From Astragalus membranaceus (taxonomy: Eukaryota > Streptophyta > Magnoliopsida > Fabales > Fabaceae), in assembly GCA_039519185.1 (NCBI GenBank), contig CM076847.1, positions 27,897,251-27,961,250 of the forward strand: a DNA stretch of 64,000 nt, given 5' to 3'. Position numbers and translations under genes: made by a program. Numbering within the stretch: the first letter of the stretch is position 1; every line of letters starts with the position of its first letter. The notes below the pieces were generated by a model. It was not told the origin of the DNA. It worked only from the letters and a program-made list of their open reading frames with translations, and ran no database searches. Positions 9,540 through 21,242 of the stretch are shown one piece after another.

Positions 9540-12500
9540 ATGGCGGGAAGAGGTAGGAGAAACCCACCTGTTGATCCTCATCAAGAATGGATGCAGAATG
9601 TCATCGAGACTCAACAGAAGATGATGAATGACATGATGCTAATGCAACAACAACAGATGGCTCAAATGGCTCAAATGCAGCAGATGCATCAGATGCCTCA
9701 ACCACAACCAGCTGAGCCAGTCAATGTGCCAACACCTGAGGATCCCAACAAGATGTATTTCCGGTTTCTGAAGATGAAACCCCCAACCTTCAAAGGAGGA
9801 TCCGAGGCAATGAAAGCCCATTTCTGGGTAGATGCCATGGAACGGATCTTTGATACTTTGCAATGCAATGAAGGAGAAAAGGTAATTTGTGCTGCTAACG
9901 CTCTAGACGAGGATGCTCACACTTGGTGGGTTAACGCTCGTAGAATGCTTCAAAACCAAGGAACTCCTCTTGAGTGGGATAACTTCAAGGAGTTGTTTTT
10001 GGGTCATTATTTTCCCGACTCCCAAAGACTTGACAAGCAGATGGAATTTCGGAATTTGAAACAGGGAGAGATGACAGTTGGGGAATATGCTGCAAAATTT
10101 GAGAGATTGTCACAATTCTATGAATTGGGGACCACTGCTCCTGATGATAGGTGGAAGATGGTGATGTTCAGACAAGGTCTTAGAGGCGATGTGAATCAAG
10201 GCCTCAGCTCGTATTCCCTAACCACTTATCCTGCTTTGGTTCAACAGGCTCATTCAGCAGAAAGCGATCTGAAAAGAATGTATGCTGAGAGGAAGGATTT
10301 TTGGAAGGATAAGAAGAAGGGCAGTGGGTCAACTTCTTCAAACCCGAGGTATAGAGGGAATCTAGACAAGGGAAAGCAGATTCAGTCAAACAACACTTCT
10401 GGGCATCGCCGGTGTGAAGTGTGCAAGAAGAATCATCCCGGAAGGTGTCGATCAGAGGCAAGGTCGGATCAGTGTTATCTTTGCAAGGAAGTGGGGCATT
10501 ATGCCAACAATTGTCCGTCAAGGAAGGCTTTCTTAGAGTCTCCTGATGCTCCGAGACAGGCTCGAGTCAACACTCTGGATGCTAAGACCATCAAGCCAGC
10601 TGATAATCTTATAAGGGGTACAGGTTCTATCTTTCATCACACTGTTAATATTCTGTATGACTCTGGTGCTACTCACTGTTTTATCTCTGAAGCATGTGCG
10701 GAACGGCTAGGATTAATAGTGTCCCCTATATCCGAACCAATATCTATCCTTACTGCGGCAAAGGGTCGTGTGCGAACCCAATCATTATGTCTTAATTGTC
10801 TGCTCACCATAGGAGGCAGGGACTTTGTTGTTGATTTTATTTGTCTGCCTATGAGAGGAATGGAGATCGTGTTGGGAATGAATTGGATGACTTCCAATCA
10901 CATTACGATTGATTGTTTCAATCGTGCAATTAATTTTCCTTCTGAAGTAGCGGAACATTCACTACCTGCAGATGATGGTGTTATTTCGTTCACTTCAGCC
11001 AGCCAGTCTCTATTCCAATGTGCGGAAGCTTTTGTTATTATTTTGTCTGCATCAACTGAAGCTGATTTGGATTTATCATCTACTCAAGTTGTTAATGAAT
11101 TCTTAGATGTTTTCCCCGAGGAAGTTTCCTCTTTACCTCCAGAACGAGAGGTAGAATTCTCTATAGATTTGGCGCCTGGCACAGGGCCAATATCCATAGC
11201 TCCTTATAGGATGTCTCCTCTTGAACTGAAAGAATTGAAGTCCCAACTTGAGGAATTAATTTCCAAGAAGTTTATTCGACCGAGTGCTTCTCCATGGGGT
11301 GCTCCAGTATTGCTAGTCAAGAAGAAGGACGGAAGCATGAGGTTATGCATAGACTACCGTCAGCTGAATAAAATCACTATCAAGAACAAGTATCCATTGC
11401 CAAGGATAGATGATCTACTTGACCAACTTCGAGGTGCTAAAGTTTTCTCCAAAATTGATCTAAGGTCGGGATACCATCAAATCAGGGTAAGAGCCTTAGA
11501 CATTCCGAAGACTGTTTTTCGTACGAGGTACGGACACTACGAGTTTGTGGTGATGCCTTTCGGATTGACTAATGCCCCAGCCGTATTCATGGATTATATG
11601 AATAGAGTATTTCATTCTTACCTAGATCAGTTTGTGGTCGTCTTTATTGATGATATCTTGGTTTACTCCAAGTCAGTTGAGGAGCATGCTCAGCATCTCC
11701 GATTTGTCCTAGGAGTACTCCGAGAGAAGAAGCTCTATGCTAAACCATCAAAGTGTGACTTTTGGATGTCTGAAGTAAAATTCTTGGGTCATGTAATTTC
11801 CCAAGAAGGGGTTGCAGTGGATCCTAGCAAAGTAGAAGCAGTGTTGAATTGGGAACGACCAACGTCGGTGACTGAGATCAGAAGCTTTCTGGGTTTGGCC
11901 GGTTACTATAGAAGATTCATTGAAGGTTTTTCACAATTGGTACTTCCACTTACTCGATTGACTCGCAAAGGTCAGCCGTTTACTTGGGATGCCGATTGCG
12001 AAGAGTGTTTTATTGGATTAAAAGAAAAGTTAACTTCTGCTCCGATCCTAATTCTTCCGGATCCGTCATTGGGATTTCAGATTTATAGTGATGCATCTGG
12101 GAAGGGTTTAGGATGCGTTCTCATGCAGAATCAACATGTTGTGGCCTATGCATCGAGGCAATTGAAGACGCATGAACGGAATTACCCAACTCATGACTTA
12201 GAGTTGGCGGCTATTGTGTTTGCACTGAAAATTTGGAGACATTACCTTTACGGTTCTCGTTTCGAGGTTTTTAGTGATCACAAGAGCTTGAAATATCTGT
12301 TCGACCAAAAGGAGTTGAATAACAGACAGAGAAGGTGGACTGAATTTTTGAAGGATTACGACTTCGACTTGAAATATCACCCTGGGAAAGCCAATGTGGT
12401 AGCAGATGCTCTGAGCAGGAAGTCTATCCACACGGCAAGGTTAATGGTTCACGAGATGGATTTGTTGGAGTCGTTCAGAGACTTGAAATTCAAGGTGGTA

Positions 12501-13958
12501 AGAAAGAGGGATCGCGTAGTGCTGCGGCACATACGGATAGCCAGTGTGCTAAGGGAACAAATCCGCGTAGCTCAAGGAGCTGATATAAAGTTGCAGTCTC
12601 AGAAGGGATCACCAGATTTCACTGAGAATAGTGATGGCATGATTTGCTTTAATGGAAAGATTTGTGTTCCCGACGATGATGATATCAAAAGACAAGTATT
12701 GGAAGAAGCTCATAGGAGTCAGTACTCTGTACATCCGGGATCCACTAAGATGTACCGAGACTTGAAGCTAATGTATTGGTGGCCTGGGATGAAGGCCGAA
12801 GTTGCAGAATTTGTTTCTCGGTGCTTAACCTGTCAGAAGGTTAAGGCGGAACACCGGAGACCAGGCGGTCAGTTACAACCGCTAGATGTACCAGTTTGGA
12901 AGTGGGAAGATATCTCAATGGACTTCGTCATGGGTTTGCCGAGGTCACAGGCAGGCAATGATTCTATTTGGGTAGTAGTGGACCGATTGACTAAATCCGC
13001 TCACTTTATTCCCGTTCGCTCGACTTATAAGGTTTCCAAGTTAGCAGATGAATATGTGAGGAACATTATCAGACTGCATGGAGTCCCAACGAGTATTGTG
13101 TCAGACCGAGATCCCAAGTTTACTTCCAGGTTCTGGAGAGCATTAAATGAAGCTTTGGGAACAAGGGTGCTGGTTAGCACTGCTTATCATCCTCAGACTG
13201 ATGGTCAGACGGAGAGGACTATCCAAACCCTTGAGGACATGCTTCGGGCTTGTGTGCTCGACAGTGGGAGAAAATGGGAGGATCACCTTCCGTTAGTAGA
13301 ATTCTCCTACAACAACAGTTACCACTCTAGCATTGGAATGGCACCGTTTGAAGCACTTTATGGTAGAAAGTGTAGAACTCCATTGTGTTGGTGGGAGATT
13401 GGTGAAGACAAGATTTTGGGACCCGATATGGTTCTCGAGACTACAGAGAAGGTCAAGTTAATTCGAGAAAGGATGAAGGTTGCTCAGAGTCGGCAAAAGA
13501 GCTACGCTGACAACCGAAGGAGACCGTTGGAGTTTGAAGTTGGTGATCATGTGTTCTTGAAAGTTTCTCCACCCATAGGCACCGGGAGAGCCTTGCGAGC
13601 GAAGAAGCTCAGTCCTCGATATATTGGACCTTTCCAAATCATCGAGCGGATTGGACCAGTGGCTTATCGCCTCGCATTGTCTCCGGCCCTATCAAACCTC
13701 CATGATGTGTTCCACATGTCTCAATTGAGGAAGTATGTTCCCGATCTGCATCAACCATTGAGTGTTGATACCATTGACCTGCAGCCAGATTTGTCATTCC
13801 AACCTTATCCAAGCTACATCTTAGAGCGTGGCGAGAAGACGCTACGGTCAAGGACTATTCCTATTGTCAAAGTAGTCTGGGAGGGATTCTCGATCGAGGA
13901 GGCTACCTGGGAACTGGAAGAAGACATGCGCAATCGATATCCATATCTCTTTCAGTAA
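9540..13958 (+). CDS. Gag-Pol polyprotein of element A, body 1 (intact)
   Basis: One uninterrupted 1472-residue polyprotein. The start at 9540 (MAGRGRR) is chosen over an in-frame ATG at 9483 because related elements B and C begin MAGRN at the equivalent place. Order: Gag with a Q/M-rich N-terminus and a retrotransposon-gag domain (about 70-230); a CCHC zinc knuckle from C312; aspartic protease with DSGA at 374; reverse transcriptase with motif A Asp640 and IDD (704-705); RNase H with Asp851; integrase with a zinc-binding region from His1065 and a DD35E triad D1128, D1189, E1225; and a short chromodomain-like end (about 1440-1472, TWELEEDM). It would copy element RNA into DNA and integrate it. 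The RT motif KTVFRT has Val where body 2, B and C have Ala. By coding capacity this copy could be autonomous; expression is unknown. Confidence 0.95.
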   Translation: MAGRGRRNPPVDPHQEWMQNVIETQQKMMNDMMLMQQQQMAQMAQMQQMHQMPQPQPAEPVNVPTPEDPNKMYFRFLKMKPPTFKGGSEAMKAHFWVDAMERIFDTLQCNEGEKVICAANALDEDAHTWWVNARRMLQNQGTPLEWDNFKELFLGHYFPDSQRLDKQMEFRNLKQGEMTVGEYAAKFERLSQFYELGTTAPDDRWKMVMFRQGLRGDVNQGLSSYSLTTYPALVQQAHSAESDLKRMYAERKDFWKDKKKGSGSTSSNPRYRGNLDKGKQIQSNNTSGHRRCEVCKKNHPGRCRSEARSDQCYLCKEVGHYANNCPSRKAFLESPDAPRQARVNTLDAKTIKPADNLIRGTGSIFHHTVNILYDSGATHCFISEACAERLGLIVSPISEPISILTAAKGRVRTQSLCLNCLLTIGGRDFVVDFICLPMRGMEIVLGMNWMTSNHITIDCFNRAINFPSEVAEHSLPADDGVISFTSASQSLFQCAEAFVIILSASTEADLDLSSTQVVNEFLDVFPEEVSSLPPEREVEFSIDLAPGTGPISIAPYRMSPLELKELKSQLEELISKKFIRPSASPWGAPVLLVKKKDGSMRLCIDYRQLNKITIKNKYPLPRIDDLLDQLRGAKVFSKIDLRSGYHQIRVRALDIPKTVFRTRYGHYEFVVMPFGLTNAPAVFMDYMNRVFHSYLDQFVVVFIDDILVYSKSVEEHAQHLRFVLGVLREKKLYAKPSKCDFWMSEVKFLGHVISQEGVAVDPSKVEAVLNWERPTSVTEIRSFLGLAGYYRRFIEGFSQLVLPLTRLTRKGQPFTWDADCEECFIGLKEKLTSAPILILPDPSLGFQIYSDASGKGLGCVLMQNQHVVAYASRQLKTHERNYPTHDLELAAIVFALKIWRHYLYGSRFEVFSDHKSLKYLFDQKELNNRQRRWTEFLKDYDFDLKYHPGKANVVADALSRKSIHTARLMVHEMDLLESFRDLKFKVVRKRDRVVLRHIRIASVLREQIRVAQGADIKLQSQKGSPDFTENSDGMICFNGKICVPDDDDIKRQVLEEAHRSQYSVHPGSTKMYRDLKLMYWWPGMKAEVAEFVSRCLTCQKVKAEHRRPGGQLQPLDVPVWKWEDISMDFVMGLPRSQAGNDSIWVVVDRLTKSAHFIPVRSTYKVSKLADEYVRNIIRLHGVPTSIVSDRDPKFTSRFWRALNEALGTRVLVSTAYHPQTDGQTERTIQTLEDMLRACVLDSGRKWEDHLPLVEFSYNNSYHSSIGMAPFEALYGRKCRTPLCWWEIGEDKILGPDMVLETTEKVKLIRERMKVAQSRQKSYADNRRRPLEFEVGDHVFLKVSPPIGTGRALRAKKLSPRYIGPFQIIERIGPVAYRLALSPALSNLHDVFHMSQLRKYVPDLHQPLSVDTIDLQPDLSFQPYPSYILERGEKTLRSRTIPIVKVVWEGFSIEEATWELEEDMRNRYPYLFQ

Positions 13959-13992
13959 GGTATGTTTCGTCAATTTTGAGGACAAAATTTTT

Positions 13993-14007
13993 AAAAGTTG
14001 GGGCGAT
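13993..14007 (+). promoter_or_regulatory. Polypurine tract, element A body 1
   Basis: AAAAGTTGGGGCGAT lies directly before LTR2. A purine-rich tract here primes plus-strand DNA synthesis in LTR elements. The body 2 equivalent is at 21228-21242, with GGGGTGAT in place of GGGGCGAT. Confidence 0.8.
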
Positions 14008-15588
14008 TGTAACATCCCGGATTTTTAAAGACTCGTATTATGAAACCTAAGACCGATTAATTATTTGTGGGAATAATTAGTCGTGTCTCGGGGACTTATA
14101 CGTCGGAAAAATTATCAAGAAAACCTATTCTCCATTAAAGGGGTGGCCTATTCTTAGAATAATGAGCAATTGGAGCAGAAGGGCAAATCTGTCTTTTCAC
14201 ACCCCTAGTTATTAAAATATAATCTTGAAGGTTATAATTAATTAAAAACCGAAGGAGTTGAGGAATTTCGGATCGGAACCGGATTAATCGAGAAAGTTAT
14301 ACCGAAGAGAATTATTAACGCCTAAGTTACCATTTTTGGGCCAAGGGCAAAATGGTCTTTCCACCATCATTTAAACCCTCAGCCATATACTCTCAACTGA
14401 ACCCTCACCCACTCATTTCATCATTCCCAGCTGAAAGAAAGAAAGGAAAACAGAAGGTAGGGAGAGGAGAGTGGGGCGAAGGGAAGAGGAAGGAGAGGAG
14501 GGAAGAACTTCTCAATTGGTCATTGCATGTAAGCTTTCTTCACACCTCTTTCTCTCATTTTTCATCCTCTTTTCAATGGTACCACTTTCAGAAGCTAACT
14601 CCCCCTAGATCATCCACTACCATGTTCAGCCCCCTTGAAGCTCCAAGAGAAAGAATGGAGTTTTGAACTTTAATGGTGCTGCATGTCATGTTGTAGTTGT
14701 GGGAAGTGGAGTGTCAAGCTTGCATTTGCGACTTGGAGGAAGTTGTGAAGGACCAGGTTGCTGTCCCAGTCGCTCTAGTGGTGGAGATTGCCGTTTGGAG
14801 ATCGGTTCGAGTTCTAGCGGGGATCGTTCGTGTACTTTTCGTTTCGGTGACTTTGCTTTCGATCCAACTCTCGAACTTCGGTGTAACGGTGAGTTCTACT
14901 CACGATAAGGCATTTTGATATTCTGAACTTGTTTTCGATATGGAATCCCTTGGTCACATTTCTGTTTACAAAAGACTTAGAACTGAAAAGCGTTTTTGAG
15001 TCAAAACGGTGTTTTACGGTTTAAATGAGATTTTGATTTAAATCGTTGAAATGAAATGCATTGTGTACTACTAGAAATATATATTCTGGGAAGTTTCTGA
15101 GTTTCAGGTGATTGAAATTAGAAATCGAATCGGACGAGAACGGAGAGCGAAAATGAGAAAAGTGAGAAATTCTGGTAACAGACACAGGTCGCACGGACCG
15201 TGTGCCCCTGGGCACGGGTCGTGCGCCTGCTTCGGGTTGGAAGTGTTGGAAACAGAACGGGACGCACGGGTCGTGCGCCCCTGGGCACGGATCGTGCGCT
15301 TCCCTCTGGTAGAGGGGTCCTGAGTAGTGCACCACGCACGGGTCAGGTGCCCCTGGGCACGGGTCGTGCGTGTAGTTCTGTCACCGGCTTCCGTTTTCTC
15401 GTTTTGTTGCTCCGTTTGATCCCGAACCCTTTCTAATTTCTTTCTCAACCATTCAAAAAGGGATTGCCTCACTGAAAACCTTATTTCGAACTTGTTCAAC
15501 TCATGATTTTGAAAAGAAGTTGAAAGGTATATTGATCGAAAAACCGAAACCCTAGTATACGTGTGGGTACACCGTTTAACGGATAGAA

Positions 15589-15643
<55 letters not shown>

Positions 15644-16641
15644 ATTGTATATGATTATAATGCCGGGTGTCTATAGATTCATCAAAACGGGTTATAAGTC
15701 AATAATACATTGCAATATGATTATAATGCCGGATGTTTATAAATTCATCAAAACGGGTTATAGATCAATAAGATATAAATTATCTAAAAAGATTATGTGA
15801 TTGATCCTTTGGTGATCGGAAAGATATATATTATCTAACTCTCGAGAAATCGTTATGTATTGTCATACATAAATCGCGTTGGGTGACGACCCGACAAGTA
15901 GCATACTAGGGAGGGTAGTCATGACCCCTTACCTAGGCCCTGAATGTGTTTTGGCGTGGTCAACTCACGGGTTGCCGGGATTAGCAGTGGTGCAGTCGGC
16001 TTGTGCTAAGTTATTGATTATAAGTTAACATTGCCGGGATTAGCAGTTGTGCAGTCGGCAGATGTTAAGCTGTAGCTACCGGGATTAGCAGTTGTGCAGT
16101 CGGTTGAGCTAAGCTGTTAAAACATAAAAGAGAACACGATTTGCTTGGCATTTCGATTATGGCTATTGGTAGCTAATTAAACATTGTTAACGGTTTAATA
16201 ATTGAACCGAGTGTCAGTGAGGGGGCACGGTAGGACTCACTGAGATAATGTTATCTCACCCTATCCATATTTGTTGTTTTTCAGAGAAGCAGGGAAAAAG
16301 GAAGACTATAGTGCACGAGTAGTTGATATACTCTTGGAGGTGCTGAAGATGTAGTCATTTTCTCTTTGTTCTTTTGTTGTCCTATTGGTTGTATAAACTT
16401 GTATTGATTATGAGTTATATGAACCGTTTATGTTTCTGTTCGGTATTTGGACTTGGATATTGTAATCCACTCGGTATGGAACCGATAAACTTCTATTTTT
16501 ATGAAGTAATGTTATTTCCGATTATGTTTTATTTCGGAAAAAGTTTGTATGTCCAAAACTTAAACAGGAACTGTGTCCTCTGAATTTCCGCATCTGTGCA
16601 CTTTCGGTGTTTCTACATGTTAGAAATACATGGGTGTTACA
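14008..16641 (+). mobile_element. Element A LTR2 (shared middle LTR)
   Basis: 2634 bases, the longest of the three because its (TA)n tract (about 15591-15641) is expanded. It has its own differences, such as ATACATGGG near the end (ATACCTGGG in LTR1 and LTR3) and TTCTTAGAAT at about 14152. It serves as 3' LTR of body 1 and 5' LTR of body 2. Confidence 0.95.
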
Positions 16642-16643
16642 TT

Positions 16644-16655
16644 TGGTATCAGAGC
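16644..16655 (+). promoter_or_regulatory. Primer binding site, element A body 2
   Basis: TGGTATCAGAGC lies two bases after LTR2, identical to the site in body 1 and complementary to initiator Met tRNA. Confidence 0.92.
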
Positions 16656-16778
16656 GGTTCGACCTAGTCGGACTTAGATGTTAAGAGTCTTTTACGTCTT
16701 CTAAGTCTGATTTTTCTTGGTATGCTATTAGACATTGAGCCTGATCAACTTAATACGTTGTGCATACTTCGCAGAATC

Positions 16779-19700
16779 ATGGCGGGAAGAGGTAGGAGAA
16801 ACCCACCTGTTGATCCTCATCAAGAATGGATGCAGAATGTCATCGAGACTCAACAGAAGATGATGAATGACATGATGCTAATGCAACAACAACAGATGGC
16901 TCAAATGGCTCAAATGCAGCAGATGCATCAGATGCCTCAACCACAACCAGCTGAGCCAGTCAATGTGCCAACACCTGAGGATCCCAACAAGATCTATTTC
17001 CGGTTTCTGAAGATGAAACCCCCAACCTTCAAAGGAGGATCCGAGGCAATGAAAGCCCATTTCTGGGTAGATGCCATGGAACGGATCTTTGATACTTTGC
17101 AATGCAATGAAGGAGAAAAGGTAATTTGTGCTGCTAACGCTCTGGACGAGGATGCTCACACTTGGTGGGTAACTCTCGTAGAATGCTTCAAAACCAAGGA
17201 ACTCCTCTTGAGTGGGATAACTTCAAGGAGTTGTTTTTGGGTCATTATTTTCCCGACTCCCAAAGACTTGACAAGCAGATGGAATTTCGGAATTTGAAAC
17301 AGGGAGAGATGACAGTTGGGGAATATGCTGCAAAATTTGAGAGATTGTCACAATTCTATGAATTGGGGACCACCGCTCCTGATGATAGGTGGAAGATGGT
17401 GATGTTCAGACAAGGTCTTAGAGGCGATGTGAATCAAGGCCTCAGCTCGTATTCCCTAACCACTTATCCTGCTTTGGTTCAACAGGCTCATTCAGCAGAA
17501 AGCGATCTGAAAAGAATGTATGCTGAGAGGAAGGATTTTTGGAAGGATAAGAAGAAGGGCAGTGGGTCAACTTCTTCAAACCCGAGGTATAGAGGGAATC
17601 TAGACAAGGGAAAGCAGATTCAGTCAAACAACACTTCTGGGCATCGCCGGTGTGAAGTGTGCAAGAATCATCCCGGAAGGTGTCGATCAGAGGCAAGGTC
17701 GGATCAGTGTTATCTTTGCAAGGAAGTGGGGCATTATGCCAACAATTGTCCGTCAAGGAAGGCTTTCTTAGAGTCTCCTGATGCTCCGAGACAGGCTCGA
17801 GTCAACACTCTGGATGCTAAGACCATCAAGCCAGCTGATAATCTTATAAGGGGTACAGGTTCTATCTTTCATCACACTGTTAATATTCTGTATGACTCTG
17901 GTGCTACTCACTGTTTTATCTCTGAAGCATGTGCGGAACGGCTAGGATTAATAGTGTCCCCTATATCCGAACCAATATCTATCCTTACTGCGGCAAAGGG
18001 TCGTGTGCGAACCCAATCATTATGTCTTAATTGTCTGCTCACCATAGGAGGCAGGGACTTTGTTGTTGATTTTATTTGTCTGCCTATGAGAGGAATGGAG
18101 ATCGTGTTGGGAATGAATTGGATGACTTCCAATCACATTACGATTGATTGTTTCAATCGTGCAATTAATTTTCCTTCTGAAGTAGCGGAACATTCACTAC
18201 CTGCAGATGATGGTGTTATTTCGTTCACTTCAGCCAGCCAGTCTCTATTCCAATGTGCGGAAGCTTTTGTTATTATTTTGTCTGCATCAACTGAAGCTGA
18301 TTTGGATTTATCATCTACTCAAGTTGTTAATGAATTCTTAGATGTTTTCCCCGAGGAAGTTTCCTCTTTACCTCCAGAACGAGAGGTAGAATTCTCTATA
18401 GATTTGGCGCCTGGCACAGGGCCAATATCCATAGCTCCTTATAGGATGTCTCCTCTTGAACTGAAAGAATTGAAGTCCCAACTTGAGGAATTAATTTCCA
18501 AGAAGTTTATTCGACCGAGTGCTTCTCCATGGGGTGCTCCAGTATTGCTAGTCAAGAAGAAGGACGGAAGCATGAGGTTATGCATAGACTACCGTCAGCT
18601 GAATAAAATCACTATCAAGAACAAGTATCCATTGCCAAGGATAGATGATCTACTTGACCAACTTCGAGGTGCTAAAGTTTTCTCCAAAATTGATCTAAGG
18701 TCGGGATACCATCAAATCAGGGTAAGAGCCTTAGACATTCCGAAGACTGCTTTTCGTACGAGGTACGGACACTACGAGTTTGTGGTGATGCCTTTCGGAT
18801 TGACTAATGCCCCAGCCGTATTCATGGATTATATGAATAGAGTATTTCATTCTTACCTAGATCAGTTTGTGGTCGTCTTTATTGATGATATCTTGGTTTA
18901 CTCCAAGTCAGTTGAGGAGCATGCTCAGCATCTCCGATTTGTCCTAGGAGTACTCCGAGAGAAGAAGCTCTATGCTAAACCATCAAAGTGTGACTTTTGG
19001 ATGTCTGAAGTAAAATTCTTGGGTCATGTAATTTCCCAAGAAGGGGTTGCAGTGGATCCTAGCAAAGTAGAAGCAGTGTTGAATTGGGAACGACCAACGT
19101 CGGTGACTGAGATCAGAAGCTTTCTGGGTTTGGCCGGTTACTATAGAAGATTCATTGAAGGTTTTTCACAATTGGTACTTCCACTTACTCGATTGACTCG
19201 CAAAGGTCAGCCGTTTACTTGGGATGCCGATTGCGAAGAGTGTTTTATTGGATTAAAAGAAAAGTTAACTTCTGCTCCGATCCTAATTCTTCCGGATCCG
19301 TCATTGGGATTTCAGATTTATAGTGATGCATCTGGGAAGGGTTTAGGATGCGTTCTCATGCAGAATCAACATGTTGTGGCCTATGCATCGAGGCAATTGA
19401 AGACGCATGAACGGAATTACCCAACTCATGACTTAGAGTTGGCGGCTATTGTGTTTGCACTGAAAATTTGGAAACATTACCTTTACGGTTCTCGTTTCGA
19501 GGTTTTTAGTGATCACAAGAGCTTGAAATATCTGTTCGACCAAAAGGAGTTGAATAACAGACAGAGAAGGTGGACTGAATTTTTGAAGGATTACGACTTC
19601 GACTTGAAATATCACCCTGGGAAAGCCAATGTGGTAGCAGATGCTCTGAGCAGGAAGTCTATCCACACGGCAAGGTTAATGGTTCACGAGATGGATTTGT

Positions 19701-21193
19701 TGGAGTCGTTCAGAGACTTGAAATTCAAGGTGGTAAGAAAGAGGGATCGCGTAGTGCTGCGGCACATACGGATAGCCAGTGTGCTAAGGGAACAAATCCG
19801 CGTAGCTCAAGGAGCTGATATAAAGTTGCAGTCTCAGAAGGGATCACCAGATTTCACTGAGAATAGTGATGGCATGATTTGCTTTAATGGAAAGATTTGT
19901 GTTCCCGACGATGATGATATCAAAAGACAAGTATTGGAAGAAGCTCATAGGAGTCAGTACTCTGTACATACGGGATCCACTAAGATGTATCGAGACTTGA
20001 AGCTAATGTATTGGTGGCCTGGGATGAAGGCCGAAGTTGCAGAATTTGTTTCTCGGTGCTTAACCTGTCAGAAGGTTAAGGCGGAACACCGGAGACCAGG
20101 CGGTCAGTTACAACCGCTAGATGTACCAGTTTGGAAGTGGGAAGATATCTCAATGGACTTCGTCATGGGTTTGCCGAGGTCACAGGCAGGCAATGATTCT
20201 ATTTGGGTAGTAGTGGACCGATTGACTAAATCCGCTCACTTTATTCCCGTTCGCTCGACTTATAAGGTTTCCAAGTTAGCAGATGAATATGTGAGGAACA
20301 TTATCAGACTGCATGGAGTCCCAACGAGTATTGTGTCAGACCGAGATCCCAAGTTTACTTCCAGGTTCTGGAGAGCATTAAATGAAGCTTTGGGAACAAG
20401 GGTGCTGGTTAGCACTGCTTATCATCCTCAGACTGATGGTCAGACGGAGAGGACTATCCAGACCCTTGAGGACATGCTTCGGGCTTGTGTGCTCGACAGT
20501 GGGAGAAAATGGGAGGATCACCTTCCGTTAGTAGAATTCTCCTACAACAACAGTTACCACTCTAGCATTGGAATGGCACCGTTTGAAGCACTTTATGGTA
20601 GAAAGTGTAGAACTCCATTGTGTTGGTGGGAGATTGGTGAAGACAAGATTTTGGGACCCGATATGGTTCTCGAGACTACAGAGAAGGTCAAGTTAATTCG
20701 AGAAAGGATGAAGGTTGCTCAGAGTCGGCAAAAGAGCTACGCTGACAACCGAAGGAGACCGTTGGAGTTTGAAGTTGGTGATCATGTGTTCTTGAAAGTT
20801 TCTCCACCCATAGGCACCGGGAGAGCCTTGCGAGCGAAGAAGCTCAGTCCTCGATATATTGGACCTTTCCAAATCATCGAGCGGATTGGACCAGTGGCTT
20901 ATCACCTCGCATTGTCTCCGGCCCTATCAAACCTCCATGATGTGTTCCACGTGTCTCAATTGAGGAAGTATGTTCCCGATCTGCATCAACCATTGAGTGT
21001 TGATACCATTGACCTGCAGCCAGATTTGTCATTCCAACCTTATCCAAGCTACATCTAGGAGCGTGGCGAGAAGACGCTACGGTCAAGGACTATTCCTATT
21101 GTCAAAGTAGTCTGGGAGGGATTCTCGATCGAGGAGGCTACCTGGGAACTGGAAGAAGACATGCGCAATCGATATCCATATCTCTTTCAGTAA
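16779..21193 (+). pseudogene. Gag-Pol of element A, body 2 (frameshifted, premature stop)
   Basis: Nearly identical to 9540-13958 but broken twice. A one-base loss at about 17170, in the Gag HTWW region, shifts the frame, so Gag stops at 17297 and the rest is readable only in another frame. A stop codon at 21056-21058 then removes the last roughly 45 residues, including the chromodomain-like end. A 3-base loss at about 17664 deletes one Lys before the zinc knuckle without breaking the frame. The integrase HPGST motif reads HTGST here. RT, RNase H and DD35E residues are otherwise retained. Body 1 could in principle supply proteins in trans. Confidence 0.93.
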
Positions 21194-21242
21194 GGTATGT
21201 TTCGTCAATTTTGAGGACAAAATTTTTAAAAGTTGGGGTGAT

